Part shown: one piece after another, positions 25,530 to 34,633 of the stretch
How the letters are laid out: every line of letters starts with the position of its first letter
How positions within the stretch are numbered: the first letter of the stretch is position 1
DNA from: JAJDXW01 sp965243335
Lineage (GTDB): Bacteria > Pseudomonadota > Gammaproteobacteria > HK1
Length of the DNA stretch: 64,000 bases
NCBI GenBank assembly: GCA_965243335.1
Contig: OZ251545.1
Span: forward strand, 1,612,001-1,676,000
Reading direction: 5' to 3'
Notes under the pieces: model-generated
Seen by the model: only the letters and a program-made list of their open reading frames with translations
Database searches by the model: none
Told to the model about the DNA's origin: nothing
Made by a program: the position numbers and the translations under genes

Positions 25530-27068
25530 TCACAGCAGCAGCCGCCGCACGTCGGCGAGCAGCAGGCAGAGATGGCGGCAGAACCGGGCCGCCTCCGCCC
25601 CGTCGATGACCCGATGGTCGTAGGAGAGCGAGACCGGGAGGACGGTCCGGGGCTCGAACTCCCGCCCGCTCCACACCGGGGCCACCCGGGTGCGCGCGAG
25701 GCCGAGGATCGCCACCTCCGGCGGGTTCACGATGGGGGTGAACCCGGTCCCCCCGATGCCGCCGAGGCTCGAGATGGTCATGCACGAACCCTGCACGTCG
25801 TCGGGCCGGAGCTTGCGCCCGCGCGCCCGCTCGCTCACCTCCGCCAGCTCGAAGGAGAGGTCCGTCACCCGCTTCCGGTCCACGTCCCGGATCACCGGGA
25901 CCACGAGCCCCTCGGGGGTGTCGACCGCGATCCCGAGGTGGAAGTAGCGCTTGAGGATGAGGCTCTCCCCGTCCGGGGCGAGCGAGGCGTTGAACGTCGG
26001 GAACGCCTTCAGGGCGGCGACGAGCGCCTTCATCGCGAAGGCGAGCAGGGTGATGCGCGCCCCGCGCGCGTCCGGGTCGCCGCGAAGCGAGCGGCGGAAC
26101 GCCTCGAGGTCGGTCACGTCCGTCTCGTCGAAGTGGGTGACGAGCGGTACGGTGAGCCACGCCCGCCCGAGGTTGGCGGCGGTGCGGCGCTTGATCCGCG
26201 AGAGCGGCAGCTCCTCGGTCTCGCCGAAGCGCGAGAAGTCGATGGCCGGGAGGGGCGGCGGCCCGGCGGCGGCCGGCCCTCCGGCCGCCGCCGCGGCGGG
26301 TCCGGGAAGGGGGGGCGGGGCCGGGGCGGCCCCGGCGAGGCGCTCCTTGACGTAGCGCCGCACGTCCTCCTCGAGGATCCGGCCCTTGCGGCCCGTGCCG
26401 GTGACCTCGGAGAGGTCCGCGCCCAGCTCGCGCGCGAAGCGGCGCACCGACGGGGTGGCGTGGAACGCGGCGGTGCGCCGGCCGGGGAAGCTCGGCAGCT
26501 TCGCGGTCGGCGGCGGTCGGCGAAGCGTTCCGGGCGCGCGCGGGTCGCCGTCGCCCCAGCCGGCCTCCGCGGCGCCGCCCCCGCCCGCCGGTTCCGCCGG
26601 CCCCGCGGCTTCCTGCCCCGCCGCCTGCGAAGCCTCCGCCGGTCCCTCCATTCCCTCCGTTCCCCGTGCTCCCTCCGATGAATCGTCCACGCGCCCGGGG
26701 GCAGGGCTCGTGTCCGACCTCCCGTCTTCCGGCTTCCCGGCGGCGGCCTCGGCCGCTGCGTCTTCGCCCCCGTCCGCGGCCCGCGGGGCGGCCGGGGACG
26801 ATTCCTCCGGCTTCGCGCCGCCCGCGTCCGCCGACTCGAGCACGAGCAGCACGTCTCCCTGCGAGACCTCGTCGCCCAGCCCGACCCGGAGCTCGGCGAC
26901 CACCCCCGCCGCCGGCGCCGGGACGTCCATCGTCGCCTTGTCGCTCTCCAGGGTGAGGAGCGGGTCTTCGACCTCCACCCGGGCTCCGGGGGCGACCAGA
27001 AGCTCGATCACCGGCACCCCGGTGAAGTCCCCGATGTCCGGGACCGTGACTTCGATCCGTTCCGTCAT
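25530..27068 (-). CDS. aceF: Dihydrolipoamide acetyltransferase (E2) of pyruvate dehydrogenase
   Basis: E2 core of the pyruvate dehydrogenase complex: transfers the acetyl group from lipoyl to CoA. The 512-residue protein has one lipoyl domain (residues 1-80, LESDKATMDVPAP, Lys44), a long Ala/Gly/Glu/Pro linker, and a peripheral subunit-binding domain (ATPSVRRFARELGADLSEV-type, about 215-255). A second Ala/Pro linker leads to the catalytic domain. The active site is SYDHRVIDGAEA with His485 and Asp489 near the C-terminus. E. coli AceF has three lipoyl domains; one here is partly balanced by the extra lipoyl domain on E3. ATG 27068 starts the conserved MTERIEVTVPDIG. It lies 63 bases after aceE. 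Confidence 0.95.
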   Translation of the reverse strand: MTERIEVTVPDIGDFTGVPVIELLVAPGARVEVEDPLLTLESDKATMDVPAPAAGVVAELRVGLGDEVSQGDVLLVLESADAGGAKPEESSPAAPRAADGGEDAAAEAAAGKPEDGRSDTSPAPGRVDDSSEGARGTEGMEGPAEASQAAGQEAAGPAEPAGGGGAAEAGWGDGDPRAPGTLRRPPPTAKLPSFPGRRTAAFHATPSVRRFARELGADLSEVTGTGRKGRILEEDVRRYVKERLAGAAPAPPPLPGPAAAAAGGPAAAGPPPLPAIDFSRFGETEELPLSRIKRRTAANLGRAWLTVPLVTHFDETDVTDLEAFRRSLRGDPDARGARITLLAFAMKALVAALKAFPTFNASLAPDGESLILKRYFHLGIAVDTPEGLVVPVIRDVDRKRVTDLSFELAEVSERARGRKLRPDDVQGSCMTISSLGGIGGTGFTPIVNPPEVAILGLARTRVAPVWSGREFEPRTVLPVSLSYDHRVIDGAEAARFCRHLCLLLADVRRLLL

Positions 27069-27131
27069 GACGCCTTCTTCACGCCCCCGGTCCATTTACC
27101 TGCAATCATGGGCCGCTGCCCCCGCCCCGCG

Positions 27132-29879
27132 CTACCGGGCCGCCGGGGGCGGGCGGTCGGGGTCGACACGGTAGCGCCGGATGGCGTCGCGGACGGTCTC
27201 GACCGGGAGCCGCCCGTCGTCGGCGAGGGCCTTCAGGGCCGCGATCGCGATGAAGTGGCGGTCCACCTCGAAGTAGCGCCGGAGCGCCGCCCGCACGTCG
27301 CTCCGCCCGAAGCCGTCCGTCCCGAGCGCCACGTAGCGCGCGGGCACGAACTCCCGGATCTGGTCCGCGTAGAGCTTGACGTAGTCCGTCGCGGCCACCA
27401 CCGGCGCGCCGCCGTCGCCGCCATTGCCGCTATCGCCGGCATCATCGCCGCCGCCCAAACACCGCTCGACGTGGCTCGTCCGCGGCGCCTCGCCCGGATG
27501 CAGCAGGTTCCAGCGCGCCGCTTCGAGGCCGTCCCGCCGCAGCTCCGTGAAGCTCGTGGCCCCGAACAGCTCGCTCTCCACCCCGTAGTCCTCGTCCAGC
27601 AGGTCCGCCGCCGCGATCGCCTCGCGCAGGATCGCCCCCGACCCGAGGAGGCGCACCCGCGCCCGGCCGCCCCCCCCGGCCCGCTTCCCGCGCCCCGCCG
27701 CCCCCCCCGGCGCGCGGTCCGGCAGGCGGTACAGGCCCTTGAGGATCCCCTCCTCGCTCTCCTCCGGCAGGGCGGGGTGGGCGTAGTTCTCGTTCATCAC
27801 CGTGAGGTAGTAGAAGACGTTCTCCTTCGCCTCCACCATGCGCCGCAGGCCCGCGTGCAGGATCACCGCCAGCTCGTAGCCGAAGGTCGGATCGTAGGCC
27901 ACGCAGTTCGGGATGTTCGAGGCGAGGACGTGGCTGTGCCCGTCGCAGTGCTGCAGGCCCTCGCCGCCGAGGGTCGTCCGCCCCGCCGTCGCGCCGAGGA
28001 GAAACCCCCGCGCCTGCAGGTCGCCCGCCGCCCACGCGAGGTCCCCGACCCGCTGGAACCCGAACATCGAGTAGAAGATGTAGAACGGGATCGTGGTCAG
28101 GCCGTGGTTGGCGTACGAGGTGGCGGCCGCGATCCACGAGGAGAACGCGCCCGCCTCGCTGATCCCCTCCTCCAGTATCTGCCCCTTGACGTCCTCCCGG
28201 TAGTACATGAGCTGGTCGGCGTCCTGGGGCTCGTAGAGCTGGCCCTTGGACGAGTAGATCCCGAGCTGCCGGAAGAGCCCCTCCATGCCGAACGTGCGCG
28301 CCTCGTCCGGCACGATGGGCACGACCCGCGGCCCGATCGTCTTGTCGCGGAGGAGGGCGGTCAGCAGGCGCACGAAGGCCATCGTGGTCGAGATCTCCCG
28401 GCCCCGGCTCCCCTCGATCTGGCTCGCGAAGAGGTCGATGCCGGGGGCCTCGAGCGGCGCGGCGCGGTCCGCCCGCGCCGGGAGGAAGCCGCCGAGGGCC
28501 CGGCGCCGTTCCTTGAGATACCGGATCTCGGGGCTGTCGGGAGGGGGGCGGTAGAAGGGGGCGTCCGCGATCTGGTCGTCGGTGAGGGGGATCCGGAACC
28601 GGTCGCGGAACGCCCGGAGCGCCTCCTCCCCCATCTTCTTCTGCTGGTGGGTGACGTTCTGGCCCTCGCCGGCGTCGCCCATCCCGTACCCCTTCACCGT
28701 CTTCGCGAGGATGACGGTGGGCTGGCCGCGGTGGGCGACCGCCTGGGCGTAGGCCGCGTAGACCTTGTGGGGGTCGTGCCCGCCCCGGTTGAGGCGCCAG
28801 ATGTCGTCGTCGCTCATGTTGGCGACCATCTGCTTGAGCTCCGGGTACTTCCCGAAGAAGTTCTCCCGGGTGTAGCCGCCGCCCTTGGCCTTGAAGTTCT
28901 GGTACTCGCCATCGATCGCCTCCTCCATGCGCCGGCGCAGCAGCCCCCTCGTGTCGCGCATGAGGAGGGCGTCCCAGTACGACCCCCAGATCACCTTGAT
29001 GACGTTCCAGCCGGCCCCGCGGAACGCCGCCTCCAGCTCCTGGATGATCTTCCCGTTGCCCCGCACCGGGCCGTCGAGGCGCTGCAGGTTGCAGTTGACG
29101 ACGAAGACGAGGTTGTCGAGCTGCTCCCGGGCCGCGAGGGTGATCGCGCCGAGCGACTCGGGCTCGTCCATCTCCCCGTCGCCGGCGAAGCACCACACCT
29201 TGCGCCCCTCGGTGTCGAGCATCCCGCGGTTGTGGAGGTAGCGCATGAACCGGGCGTGGTAGATGGCCTGGATGGGCCCCAGGCCCATCGACACGGTGGG
29301 GAACTGCCAGAACGAGGGCATGAGCCACGGGTGGGGATAGGAGGAGAGCCCGCTACCGTCCGCCTCCTGGCGGAAGCGGTGGAGGTCCTCCTCCTGGAGC
29401 CGGCCTTCGAGGAACGCGCGGGCGTAGATCCCGGGCGCCGAGTGCCCCTGGATGTAGACGAGGTCGCCGCCGTGCTCCGCGGTCGGGGCGCGCCAGAAGT
29501 GGTTGAACCCGACCTCGTACAGGGTGGCGGCGGAGGCGAAGCTCGCGATGTGCCCCCCGAGCTCGGCGCTCTCCCGGTTCGCCTGCACCACCATCGCCAT
29601 CGCGTTCCAGCGCACCAGCGAGCGGATGCGCCATTCGATCGAAGGGTCGCCGGGGGTGTGGCGCTCCCGCGACTCCGGTATGGTGTTGAGGTAGGCGGTG
29701 TTGGCCGAGTAGGGGAGGTTCGCGCCGGCGCGGCGCGCCTCCGCGATGAGGTTCTCGATGAGGAAGTGGGCGCGCGGGACCCCGTCGCGCTCCAGCACCG
29801 CTTCGAGCGACTCCAGCCACTCCTCGGTCTCGGCCGGATCGACGTCGTGACCGGTCTGCGGCTGAATGCGTGCGACCAT
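27132..29879 (-). CDS. aceE: Pyruvate dehydrogenase E1 component, homodimeric type
   Basis: ThDP-dependent decarboxylase that feeds acetyl groups to E2. At 915 residues it is close to the 887 of the E. coli enzyme. Recognisable segments are SIEWRIRSLVRWNAMAMVVQ, GGHIASFASAATLYEVGFNH, YIQGHSAPGIYARAFLEGR, FAGDGEMDEPES (ThDP/Mg motif, about residue 232), VNCNLQRLDGPVRGNGKIIQ, KTVKGYGMGDAGEGQNVTHQ and YYLTVMNENYAHP. A Gly/Asp-rich insertion (GGGDDAGDSGNGGDGG) near the C-terminus is not typical of the family. ATG 29879 has GGGAG upstream. The gene is divergent from rnt with 148 shared bases. A possible minus-strand -35/-10 pair (TTACCA, TAGAGT, 16 apart) lies at about 29930-29960. Confidence 0.96.
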   Translation of the reverse strand: MVARIQPQTGHDVDPAETEEWLESLEAVLERDGVPRAHFLIENLIAEARRAGANLPYSANTAYLNTIPESRERHTPGDPSIEWRIRSLVRWNAMAMVVQANRESAELGGHIASFASAATLYEVGFNHFWRAPTAEHGGDLVYIQGHSAPGIYARAFLEGRLQEEDLHRFRQEADGSGLSSYPHPWLMPSFWQFPTVSMGLGPIQAIYHARFMRYLHNRGMLDTEGRKVWCFAGDGEMDEPESLGAITLAAREQLDNLVFVVNCNLQRLDGPVRGNGKIIQELEAAFRGAGWNVIKVIWGSYWDALLMRDTRGLLRRRMEEAIDGEYQNFKAKGGGYTRENFFGKYPELKQMVANMSDDDIWRLNRGGHDPHKVYAAYAQAVAHRGQPTVILAKTVKGYGMGDAGEGQNVTHQQKKMGEEALRAFRDRFRIPLTDDQIADAPFYRPPPDSPEIRYLKERRRALGGFLPARADRAAPLEAPGIDLFASQIEGSRGREISTTMAFVRLLTALLRDKTIGPRVVPIVPDEARTFGMEGLFRQLGIYSSKGQLYEPQDADQLMYYREDVKGQILEEGISEAGAFSSWIAAATSYANHGLTTIPFYIFYSMFGFQRVGDLAWAAGDLQARGFLLGATAGRTTLGGEGLQHCDGHSHVLASNIPNCVAYDPTFGYELAVILHAGLRRMVEAKENVFYYLTVMNENYAHPALPEESEEGILKGLYRLPDRAPGGAAGRGKRAGGGGRARVRLLGSGAILREAIAAADLLDEDYGVESELFGATSFTELRRDGLEAARWNLLHPGEAPRTSHVERCLGGGDDAGDSGNGGDGGAPVVAATDYVKLYADQIREFVPARYVALGTDGFGRSDVRAALRRYFEVDRHFIAIAALKALADDGRLPVETVRDAIRRYRVDPDRPPPAAR

Positions 29880-30027
29880 GCGCGCTCCCGTCTCCGGGGG
29901 GCCGTCCGGCGGCCCGGGGCCCTCGTGGGACTCTATCAAATCGGCGGGGTATGGTAACCGCCGCGCCGCACGCCGCGTCGCGCCGCCCGGCCCGGAGCCG
30001 CGGCGCGCCCGCCCGCCGGAGGAGCGA

Positions 30028-30660
30028 ATGCAGGAGCGAGCCCACCCGATCCGCCGCCGGTTCCGGGGCTTCCTGCCGGTGGTGGTGGACGTCGAGACCG
30101 GCGGGTTCCACCCCGAGACGGACGCCCTGCTGGAGATCGCGGTGGTCCTGCTCGACCGCGACGAGGCGGGGAGATGGGGCCGGCGCGAGACCCGGTCCTG
30201 CCACGTCGAGCCGTTCCCGGGGGCCCACATCGACCCGAAGGCGCTCGAGTTCAACCGCATCGTCCCGGACCACCCGCTGCGCGCCGCGAAGACGGAGCGC
30301 GAGGCGCTCCGGCACGTCTGCGACCCGATCCGGGAGCAGCTTCGGGAGACCGGCTGCACCCGCGCGGTGCTGGTCGGGCACAACCCCGCGTTCGACCTCT
30401 CGTTCGTGCACGCGGCGGCGCGGCGCGCCAACTACCGGCGCAACCCCTTCCACGCGTTCACGGTGTTCGACACCGCGACCCTCGGGGGGCTCGCCTACGG
30501 GCAGACCGTGCTCGCGAAGGCGGCGGAGGCGGCCGGGCTCGGATGGGATGCGGCCGAGGCGCACTCCGCCATCTACGACGCGGAGATGACCGCCGAGGTC
30601 TTCTGCGGGATCGTCAACCGCTGGGACGCGCTGGCGGGCGCGCCGCCGCCCACCGGCTGA
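30028..30660 (+). CDS. rnt: Ribonuclease T (DEDDh 3'-5' exoribonuclease)
   Basis: A 210-residue exonuclease that trims the 3' ends of tRNAs and other stable RNAs. The DEDDh residues are all present: VVVDVETGGF (Exo I), VGHNPAFDLSF (Exo II), and the His and Asp of AHSAIYDAEMTAEVF (Exo III). The end CGIVNRW is also typical. Length matches E. coli RNase T (215). ATG 30028 follows CGGAGGAGC. It is divergent from aceE. RNase T is largely confined to gammaproteobacteria, so it is one of the better lineage clues here. Confidence 0.94.
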   Translation: MQERAHPIRRRFRGFLPVVVDVETGGFHPETDALLEIAVVLLDRDEAGRWGRRETRSCHVEPFPGAHIDPKALEFNRIVPDHPLRAAKTEREALRHVCDPIREQLRETGCTRAVLVGHNPAFDLSFVHAAARRANYRRNPFHAFTVFDTATLGGLAYGQTVLAKAAEAAGLGWDAAEAHSAIYDAEMTAEVFCGIVNRWDALAGAPPPTG

Positions 30661-30705
30661 CCGGGCGCGCTCCGGGCGCGCGGCCCGAGCCGCGGCCGGC
30701 CCGGC

Positions 30706-31671
30706 TCAGTGCAGGGAGGGGCGCTTGAGGCGCTGGTCGCGGCTCACCGACTCGACCACGATCTCGCGTGCGGAGTCGTTCCGGTAGAGGGTGAGCGGCA
30801 CCGACACCCCGGCGTCCCCGAGCCGCCAGACCCGGCGGAACATCGACGCGAGCCCGGACACGCCCTCGCCGTCCACCTCGAGCACGACGTCGCCCGCCTC
30901 GACCCCCGCCTTCTCGGCCGGGCCGCCCGTCGTCACCCCGGCCACCACGAGGTGCCCTTCGTACTCCGTCGTCATCATGCCGAGCCAGGGACGGCCCGGC
31001 TTGTTCTGCCGCCCGTAGACGAGAAGCTCGTCCAGGATCGGCTTCAGCAGGTCGACCGGCACCACCATGTTGGCCTTGAACGCCTCCTCGTCGCCCCGGA
31101 CGTGCTGGACGAGGAGGGAGCCGATCCCCCGAAGGGCGCCGTCGCGGCCGATCACCGCCGCCCCGCCCCAGTTGGGATGGGCGGGGGCGGTGAAGATCGC
31201 CTCCTCGAGGAGGTACTCCCAGTAGCCCGCGAACTCGCGCTTGAGCACGACCTCCGCCGCCACCGCCTGCGATACGCCTCCGTGCCCGGCGAACACCACG
31301 TAGTCCCCCGGGGCCAGGTCGTCGGAGGAGCCGAGCGGAAGCCCCGCCACCGGAAGCCGCTGGAGCGCCTGCACGAGGCCGAACCCGGTCTCCTGGTCGT
31401 AGGCGACGACGTAGGCGGGCACGGTGGTGTTCGCGTTGTCGACGAGCCACACCGATTCGGCTTCGGTGACGAGGTAGCCGATGGTGAGCACCAGCCCGGA
31501 GTCGTTGATCGCGACCCCGTGCCCCGCCCGCTCGGTGCCGAGGATGGACGCGGTCATCGCATCCTCCGGGACGTGCGCCCGGAGCGACACCACCGAGCCC
31601 AGCGCCTCGTCGAGGTCGAACGACACTTCCTCCGGGGCCGGAGGCCGGGGATCGTCGGGTTTCAACTGCAT
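30706..31671 (-). CDS. HtrA/S1C-like PDZ protein lacking the catalytic triad
   Basis: A 321-residue protein with a trypsin-like fold of the S1C (HtrA) kind followed by a PDZ domain. The family's three catalytic regions are present but altered. The His region is LTIGYLV where LTNNHVV is usual, the Asp region is TGFGLVQ where TDLAVLK is usual, and the Ser region is PNWGGAAV where GNSGGPL is usual. His, Asp and Ser are thus replaced by Tyr, Gly and Trp. The PDZ part is PWLGMMTTEYEGHLVV, VTTGGPAEKAGVEAGDVVLEVDGE. No signal peptide is evident. It probably works as a binding or scaffold protein, not a protease. The frame is otherwise intact, so loss of catalysis looks long-standing. Confidence 0.85.
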   Translation of the reverse strand: MQLKPDDPRPPAPEEVSFDLDEALGSVVSLRAHVPEDAMTASILGTERAGHGVAINDSGLVLTIGYLVTEAESVWLVDNANTTVPAYVVAYDQETGFGLVQALQRLPVAGLPLGSSDDLAPGDYVVFAGHGGVSQAVAAEVVLKREFAGYWEYLLEEAIFTAPAHPNWGGAAVIGRDGALRGIGSLLVQHVRGDEEAFKANMVVPVDLLKPILDELLVYGRQNKPGRPWLGMMTTEYEGHLVVAGVTTGGPAEKAGVEAGDVVLEVDGEGVSGLASMFRRVWRLGDAGVSVPLTLYRNDSAREIVVESVSRDQRLKRPSLH

Positions 31672-31768
31672 CGGGCCATCCTGTGCCGGCCGCCCGGCCG
31701 GGCGTGCGATTATAGCGCCGGGCCGCCCGCCCGCCGCCCGCCGGCGCGCCCCGCGCGGGGCGGCGTTC

Positions 31769-32635
31769 CTACTTCTCTCCGCGGTCCTTCACGAACGGGA
31801 AGACGCGGGTGAAGTCCTCCTCCCCGTGGTCCGCCGCGTACTCGTCCCAGAGGGCGAACACCGCGTCCGCGACCCCCTTGCGGACCCCCGCGTCGCCCGC
31901 CGCCTCGACGTACAGCGACACGTCCTTGCGGAGGAGGCGGGCCGCGAAGCCGGCGTCGAAGGTCCCGGTCAGCACCCGGTTCGGGAACTTGTCGGCGGTG
32001 GCGGTGTTCATGCCGGACGAGGCGTTGAGCACATCCAGCATGGTGCTCATCTCGAGGCCCTGCCGGAGCCCGAACGAGACCGCCTCGCTCGTGGCCGCCA
32101 TCGCGGTGGCCGAGAGGTAGTTGTTGAGGACCTTCATGGCCTGCCCCTGCCCCGGCCGCCGGCCGACGTAGACGAGATGCCGGCACAGGGGCTCGAGGAG
32201 GGGGGCGAGCCGGTTCCAGGCCGCGGAGGAGCCCGCGAACATGATGGCGAGGGTCGCCGCGCGGGCCCCGGAGACCCCTCCCGAGACCGGGGCGTCCACG
32301 TATTCGAAGCCGTCGTCGGCGAGGGTGCGGGCGATGCTCCTCGCGGCCGCGAGGCCGATGGTGGAGGTGTCGACGATGGTGTGGGCGACCGCGTTGGGGC
32401 TCTCGCGGATCTCGTCGACGACGCTTCGCACCGCAGTACCGTCGGGGAGGCTGAGGAGGATCGGATCGGCGACCGCCGCGACCTGCGCCACGGAGCGGGC
32501 GGGCGCGGCCCCCTCCGGCGCGCGCTCCGCGGAGCCGGCCGCGTCGTGGACCGAGAGCCGATGCCCGGCCGCGGCGAGGTTCGCCGCCATGGGCCGCCCC
32601 ATGTTCCCGAGGCCGATGAATCCGATGGTGGTCAT
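31769..32635 (-). CDS. NAD(P)-dependent 3-hydroxyisobutyrate dehydrogenase-family oxidoreductase
   Basis: A 288-residue beta-hydroxyacid dehydrogenase. The N-terminal Rossmann motif is IGFIGLGNMGRPMAANLA. The substrate-site segment is DAPVSGGVSGARAATL; the catalytic Lys lies in GQAMKVLNNYLSA, and the later RLLRKDVSLYVEA segment also matches. Substrates in the family include 3-hydroxyisobutyrate, tartronate semialdehyde and gamma-hydroxybutyrate; this one cannot be assigned. ATG 32635 begins the conserved core; an in-frame ATG at 32656 would add seven residues. Its genomic neighbours on either side are unrelated. Confidence 0.9.
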   Translation of the reverse strand: MTTIGFIGLGNMGRPMAANLAAAGHRLSVHDAAGSAERAPEGAAPARSVAQVAAVADPILLSLPDGTAVRSVVDEIRESPNAVAHTIVDTSTIGLAAARSIARTLADDGFEYVDAPVSGGVSGARAATLAIMFAGSSAAWNRLAPLLEPLCRHLVYVGRRPGQGQAMKVLNNYLSATAMAATSEAVSFGLRQGLEMSTMLDVLNASSGMNTATADKFPNRVLTGTFDAGFAARLLRKDVSLYVEAAGDAGVRKGVADAVFALWDEYAADHGEEDFTRVFPFVKDRGEK

Positions 32636-32776
32636 GACGGCGCAAGGCTCTCCCATGTCGCGGGGCTTGTCCAGACCCTGCCCCTCGGAGACCGATCCGG
32701 GGGGGAGGGGGAGGGGGTGGCGACCCGGGGCAGGATATCGGAATAGATCCGGCGCCGCGCGGCCGGGCCGCACGGG

Positions 32777-32970
32777 ACGAGGCATGTGCGCGGCGGGGAT
32801 TTTCGCCCGGCGCCCCTCTCGCGGGCGCGTCCTTGGGAGCGCTCCCGGGCACGGCCCCCTGGGAACGCGGGCGTCTCGCCCGCACTTTCGCTCACGGGCG
32901 CTTCACCTGGGATCTTCAGGTCCGCTGCGGGCGAGACACAAGCGTTCCCAGGAGCGCCTGCGACGTAACC
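32777..32970. repeat. Dispersed palindromic repeat A, copy 2
   Basis: Shares with the copy at 15226 the outer end gaggcatgtgcgcgg-cgg plus gattttcgcc, the core ctgggaacgcgggcgtctcg-cccgcac, and in inverted sense gcgggcgagacacaagcgtt-cccagg. It lies directly next to a stray fragment of polB. Confidence 0.75.
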
Positions 32971-32973
32971 ACG

Positions 32974-33080
32974 CCCGCGCCCGGTCCGGCCCCCCGCGCC
33001 ACTCCCGCTCACCGCGATGGACCAGAGCCGTTCGCCGGGGTCGGTCCCGTTGAGTCCCGAAGTCTCGACGTCGAGCGGGA
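32974..33080 (-). pseudogene. Fragment of DNA polymerase II exonuclease domain
   Basis: On the minus strand this block reads LDVETSGLNGTDPGERLWS and IAVSGSGAG, nearly the same as LDIETSGLDGTDPRERLWS in the full polB gene at 47437-49924. The nucleotide match runs for about 105 bases against 49376-49482. Only the Exo I region is present, with no start codon or downstream domain. It abuts repeat A copy 2; the intact gene also has a repeat A copy at its 3' side, so a repeat-linked rearrangement is likely. Confidence 0.78.
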
Positions 33081-33277
33081 GGCGCGTGCTGCCGCCGGCT
33101 CCCCGGCTGCGGGGGAAGCGTGGCGGCAAGGTGCCGCCGCCCGCGGCCCAGCCGCGTCGGAGGGTGAAGAACGGGCGCTGGCCACGCCGTGATCCTATGG
33201 CCGCCCCGGCGCGAGGCAACGGTGCTAAACTCCGTCCACATGAAGCCTGCCAACCCCTCGCGCTGAAGGAGAGTTTC

Positions 33278-34621
33278 ATGACGACTGACGATCGCATCTT
33301 CCTGGGGAGGTTCTTCCAGAACCTTTCGGACCAATCGCTCGATCCGTCGGACGAGCGTTACGTTCCTCTGTATGACGAGCCCGCACTGGCGTACGAGGAC
33401 CCTGTCGAGCTGCTTGCCGATGCGATCGAGTGGACATCGGAAAGCGTGCAGCTTCTCTCCGGGTACCGTGGCGCTGGAAAGAGCACGGAATTGAAGCGGC
33501 TTAAGGCCCGCTTGGAGGAATCCGACGACTACCTAGTGTTCCTGTGCGACGTCGAAGAGTATCTCAACTTGTCGACGCCCATTGATGTGAGCGACTTCCT
33601 GATGGTCGCCGCCGGGGCGTTCAGTGAGGCCGTGAACAAGCGTTTGGAAGAAGACGGTCATCAGTTGCATGAGGGCTATTGGGAACGGTTTCGTGCCTTC
33701 TGGGGAAGATTGGGAATCGATGCTCCCAAATTGTCCGCCTCGATCGGGACGGGATCGGCATCGATCGGGATCCAGGCCAACCTGAAGAGCGACCCCACGT
33801 TCAAGGAGCAGCTACAGAAGCATATGGTCGGACATCTGGGTGCCCTCGTTGACGATGTCGGGGCATTCCTTCGAGATTGCGTGAGAACGTTGAGGGAACA
33901 CTATGGTAACCGTGAAGTCGTGCTGCTTCTCGATTCCATTGAGCATATCAGAGGTACGCTGGCGAACGCGGAGGCCGTTTACGGATCGGTAGAGAAGCTG
34001 TTCGCGGGCCACTCCGAACAACTCCATCTACCCGGCTTGCACGTGATCTATACCGTCCCGCCGTATCTCAAGATCCGATACTCGAACGTGGACGCACTCT
34101 ACGAACCAGGAGGCTTGATCGTTCTTCCGGCATTCAAGCTGTACGAACGAGGTGAGGATCGGACGCCCATACCCATGAGCTTCGACGCCATGGAACGGGT
34201 CGTCAGCGGCCGAGGCGACTGGCGGAGGTTGTTGGGCGAAGATCGCCTCCCCTTGGATCGCCTGATCTACAACTCCGGCGGACATCTTCGGGATCTATTG
34301 CATCTCCTCCGCCAAGTTCTATTGCGCGCAAGGGTTCTACCGGTCCCTGAGCGCACCGTGAACGCCGCTATCAATCAGGTGAGGAACACGTTCCTGCCCA
34401 TCCCCAATGTTGACGCACTCTGGCTGGACAGAATTGCCGACAGTCATCAAGTCGCCCTCGAGGAGCTGGCCGATCTTCCGTCTCTTGCCCGTTTCTTCGA
34501 CACCCATCTCGTGCTCTGCTACCGCAACGGCGAGGAGTGGTACGACGTCCATCCCCTGATCTGGGAGGAAATTCGTGACCAGGCTAAACAAGTCCGCCAA
34601 CGCCGCGCCCAGCCGGAGTAG
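33278..34621 (+). CDS. P-loop ATPase at the head of the ATPase-TPR-Mod-Fic cluster
   Basis: A 447-residue STAND/AAA-like ATPase of unrecognised subfamily. Walker A is SGYRGAGKSTELKRL (about residue 61-75), and EVVLLLDSIEHIRG (about 213) is a good Walker B. The C-terminal part contains YNSGGHLRDLLHLLRQV, resembling the sensor/winged-helix region of AAA+ proteins. No transmembrane segment is seen. ATG 33278 has AAGGAGAG upstream. The TPR gene begins 12 bases after its stop, followed by Mod with an ATGA overlap, so these three look like one operon. I infer a nucleotide-driven sensor or loader for the neighbouring modification or restriction proteins; this is not established. GC is slightly below that of the core genes. 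Confidence 0.8.
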   Translation: MTTDDRIFLGRFFQNLSDQSLDPSDERYVPLYDEPALAYEDPVELLADAIEWTSESVQLLSGYRGAGKSTELKRLKARLEESDDYLVFLCDVEEYLNLSTPIDVSDFLMVAAGAFSEAVNKRLEEDGHQLHEGYWERFRAFWGRLGIDAPKLSASIGTGSASIGIQANLKSDPTFKEQLQKHMVGHLGALVDDVGAFLRDCVRTLREHYGNREVVLLLDSIEHIRGTLANAEAVYGSVEKLFAGHSEQLHLPGLHVIYTVPPYLKIRYSNVDALYEPGGLIVLPAFKLYERGEDRTPIPMSFDAMERVVSGRGDWRRLLGEDRLPLDRLIYNSGGHLRDLLHLLRQVLLRARVLPVPERTVNAAINQVRNTFLPIPNVDALWLDRIADSHQVALEELADLPSLARFFDTHLVLCYRNGEEWYDVHPLIWEEIRDQAKQVRQRRAQPE

Positions 34622-34633
34622 CGTGGGGCTGCA

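Noticed and set aside
30706..31671. Active DegP/HtrA protease
   Set aside because: All three catalytic positions are substituted and there is no signal peptide.
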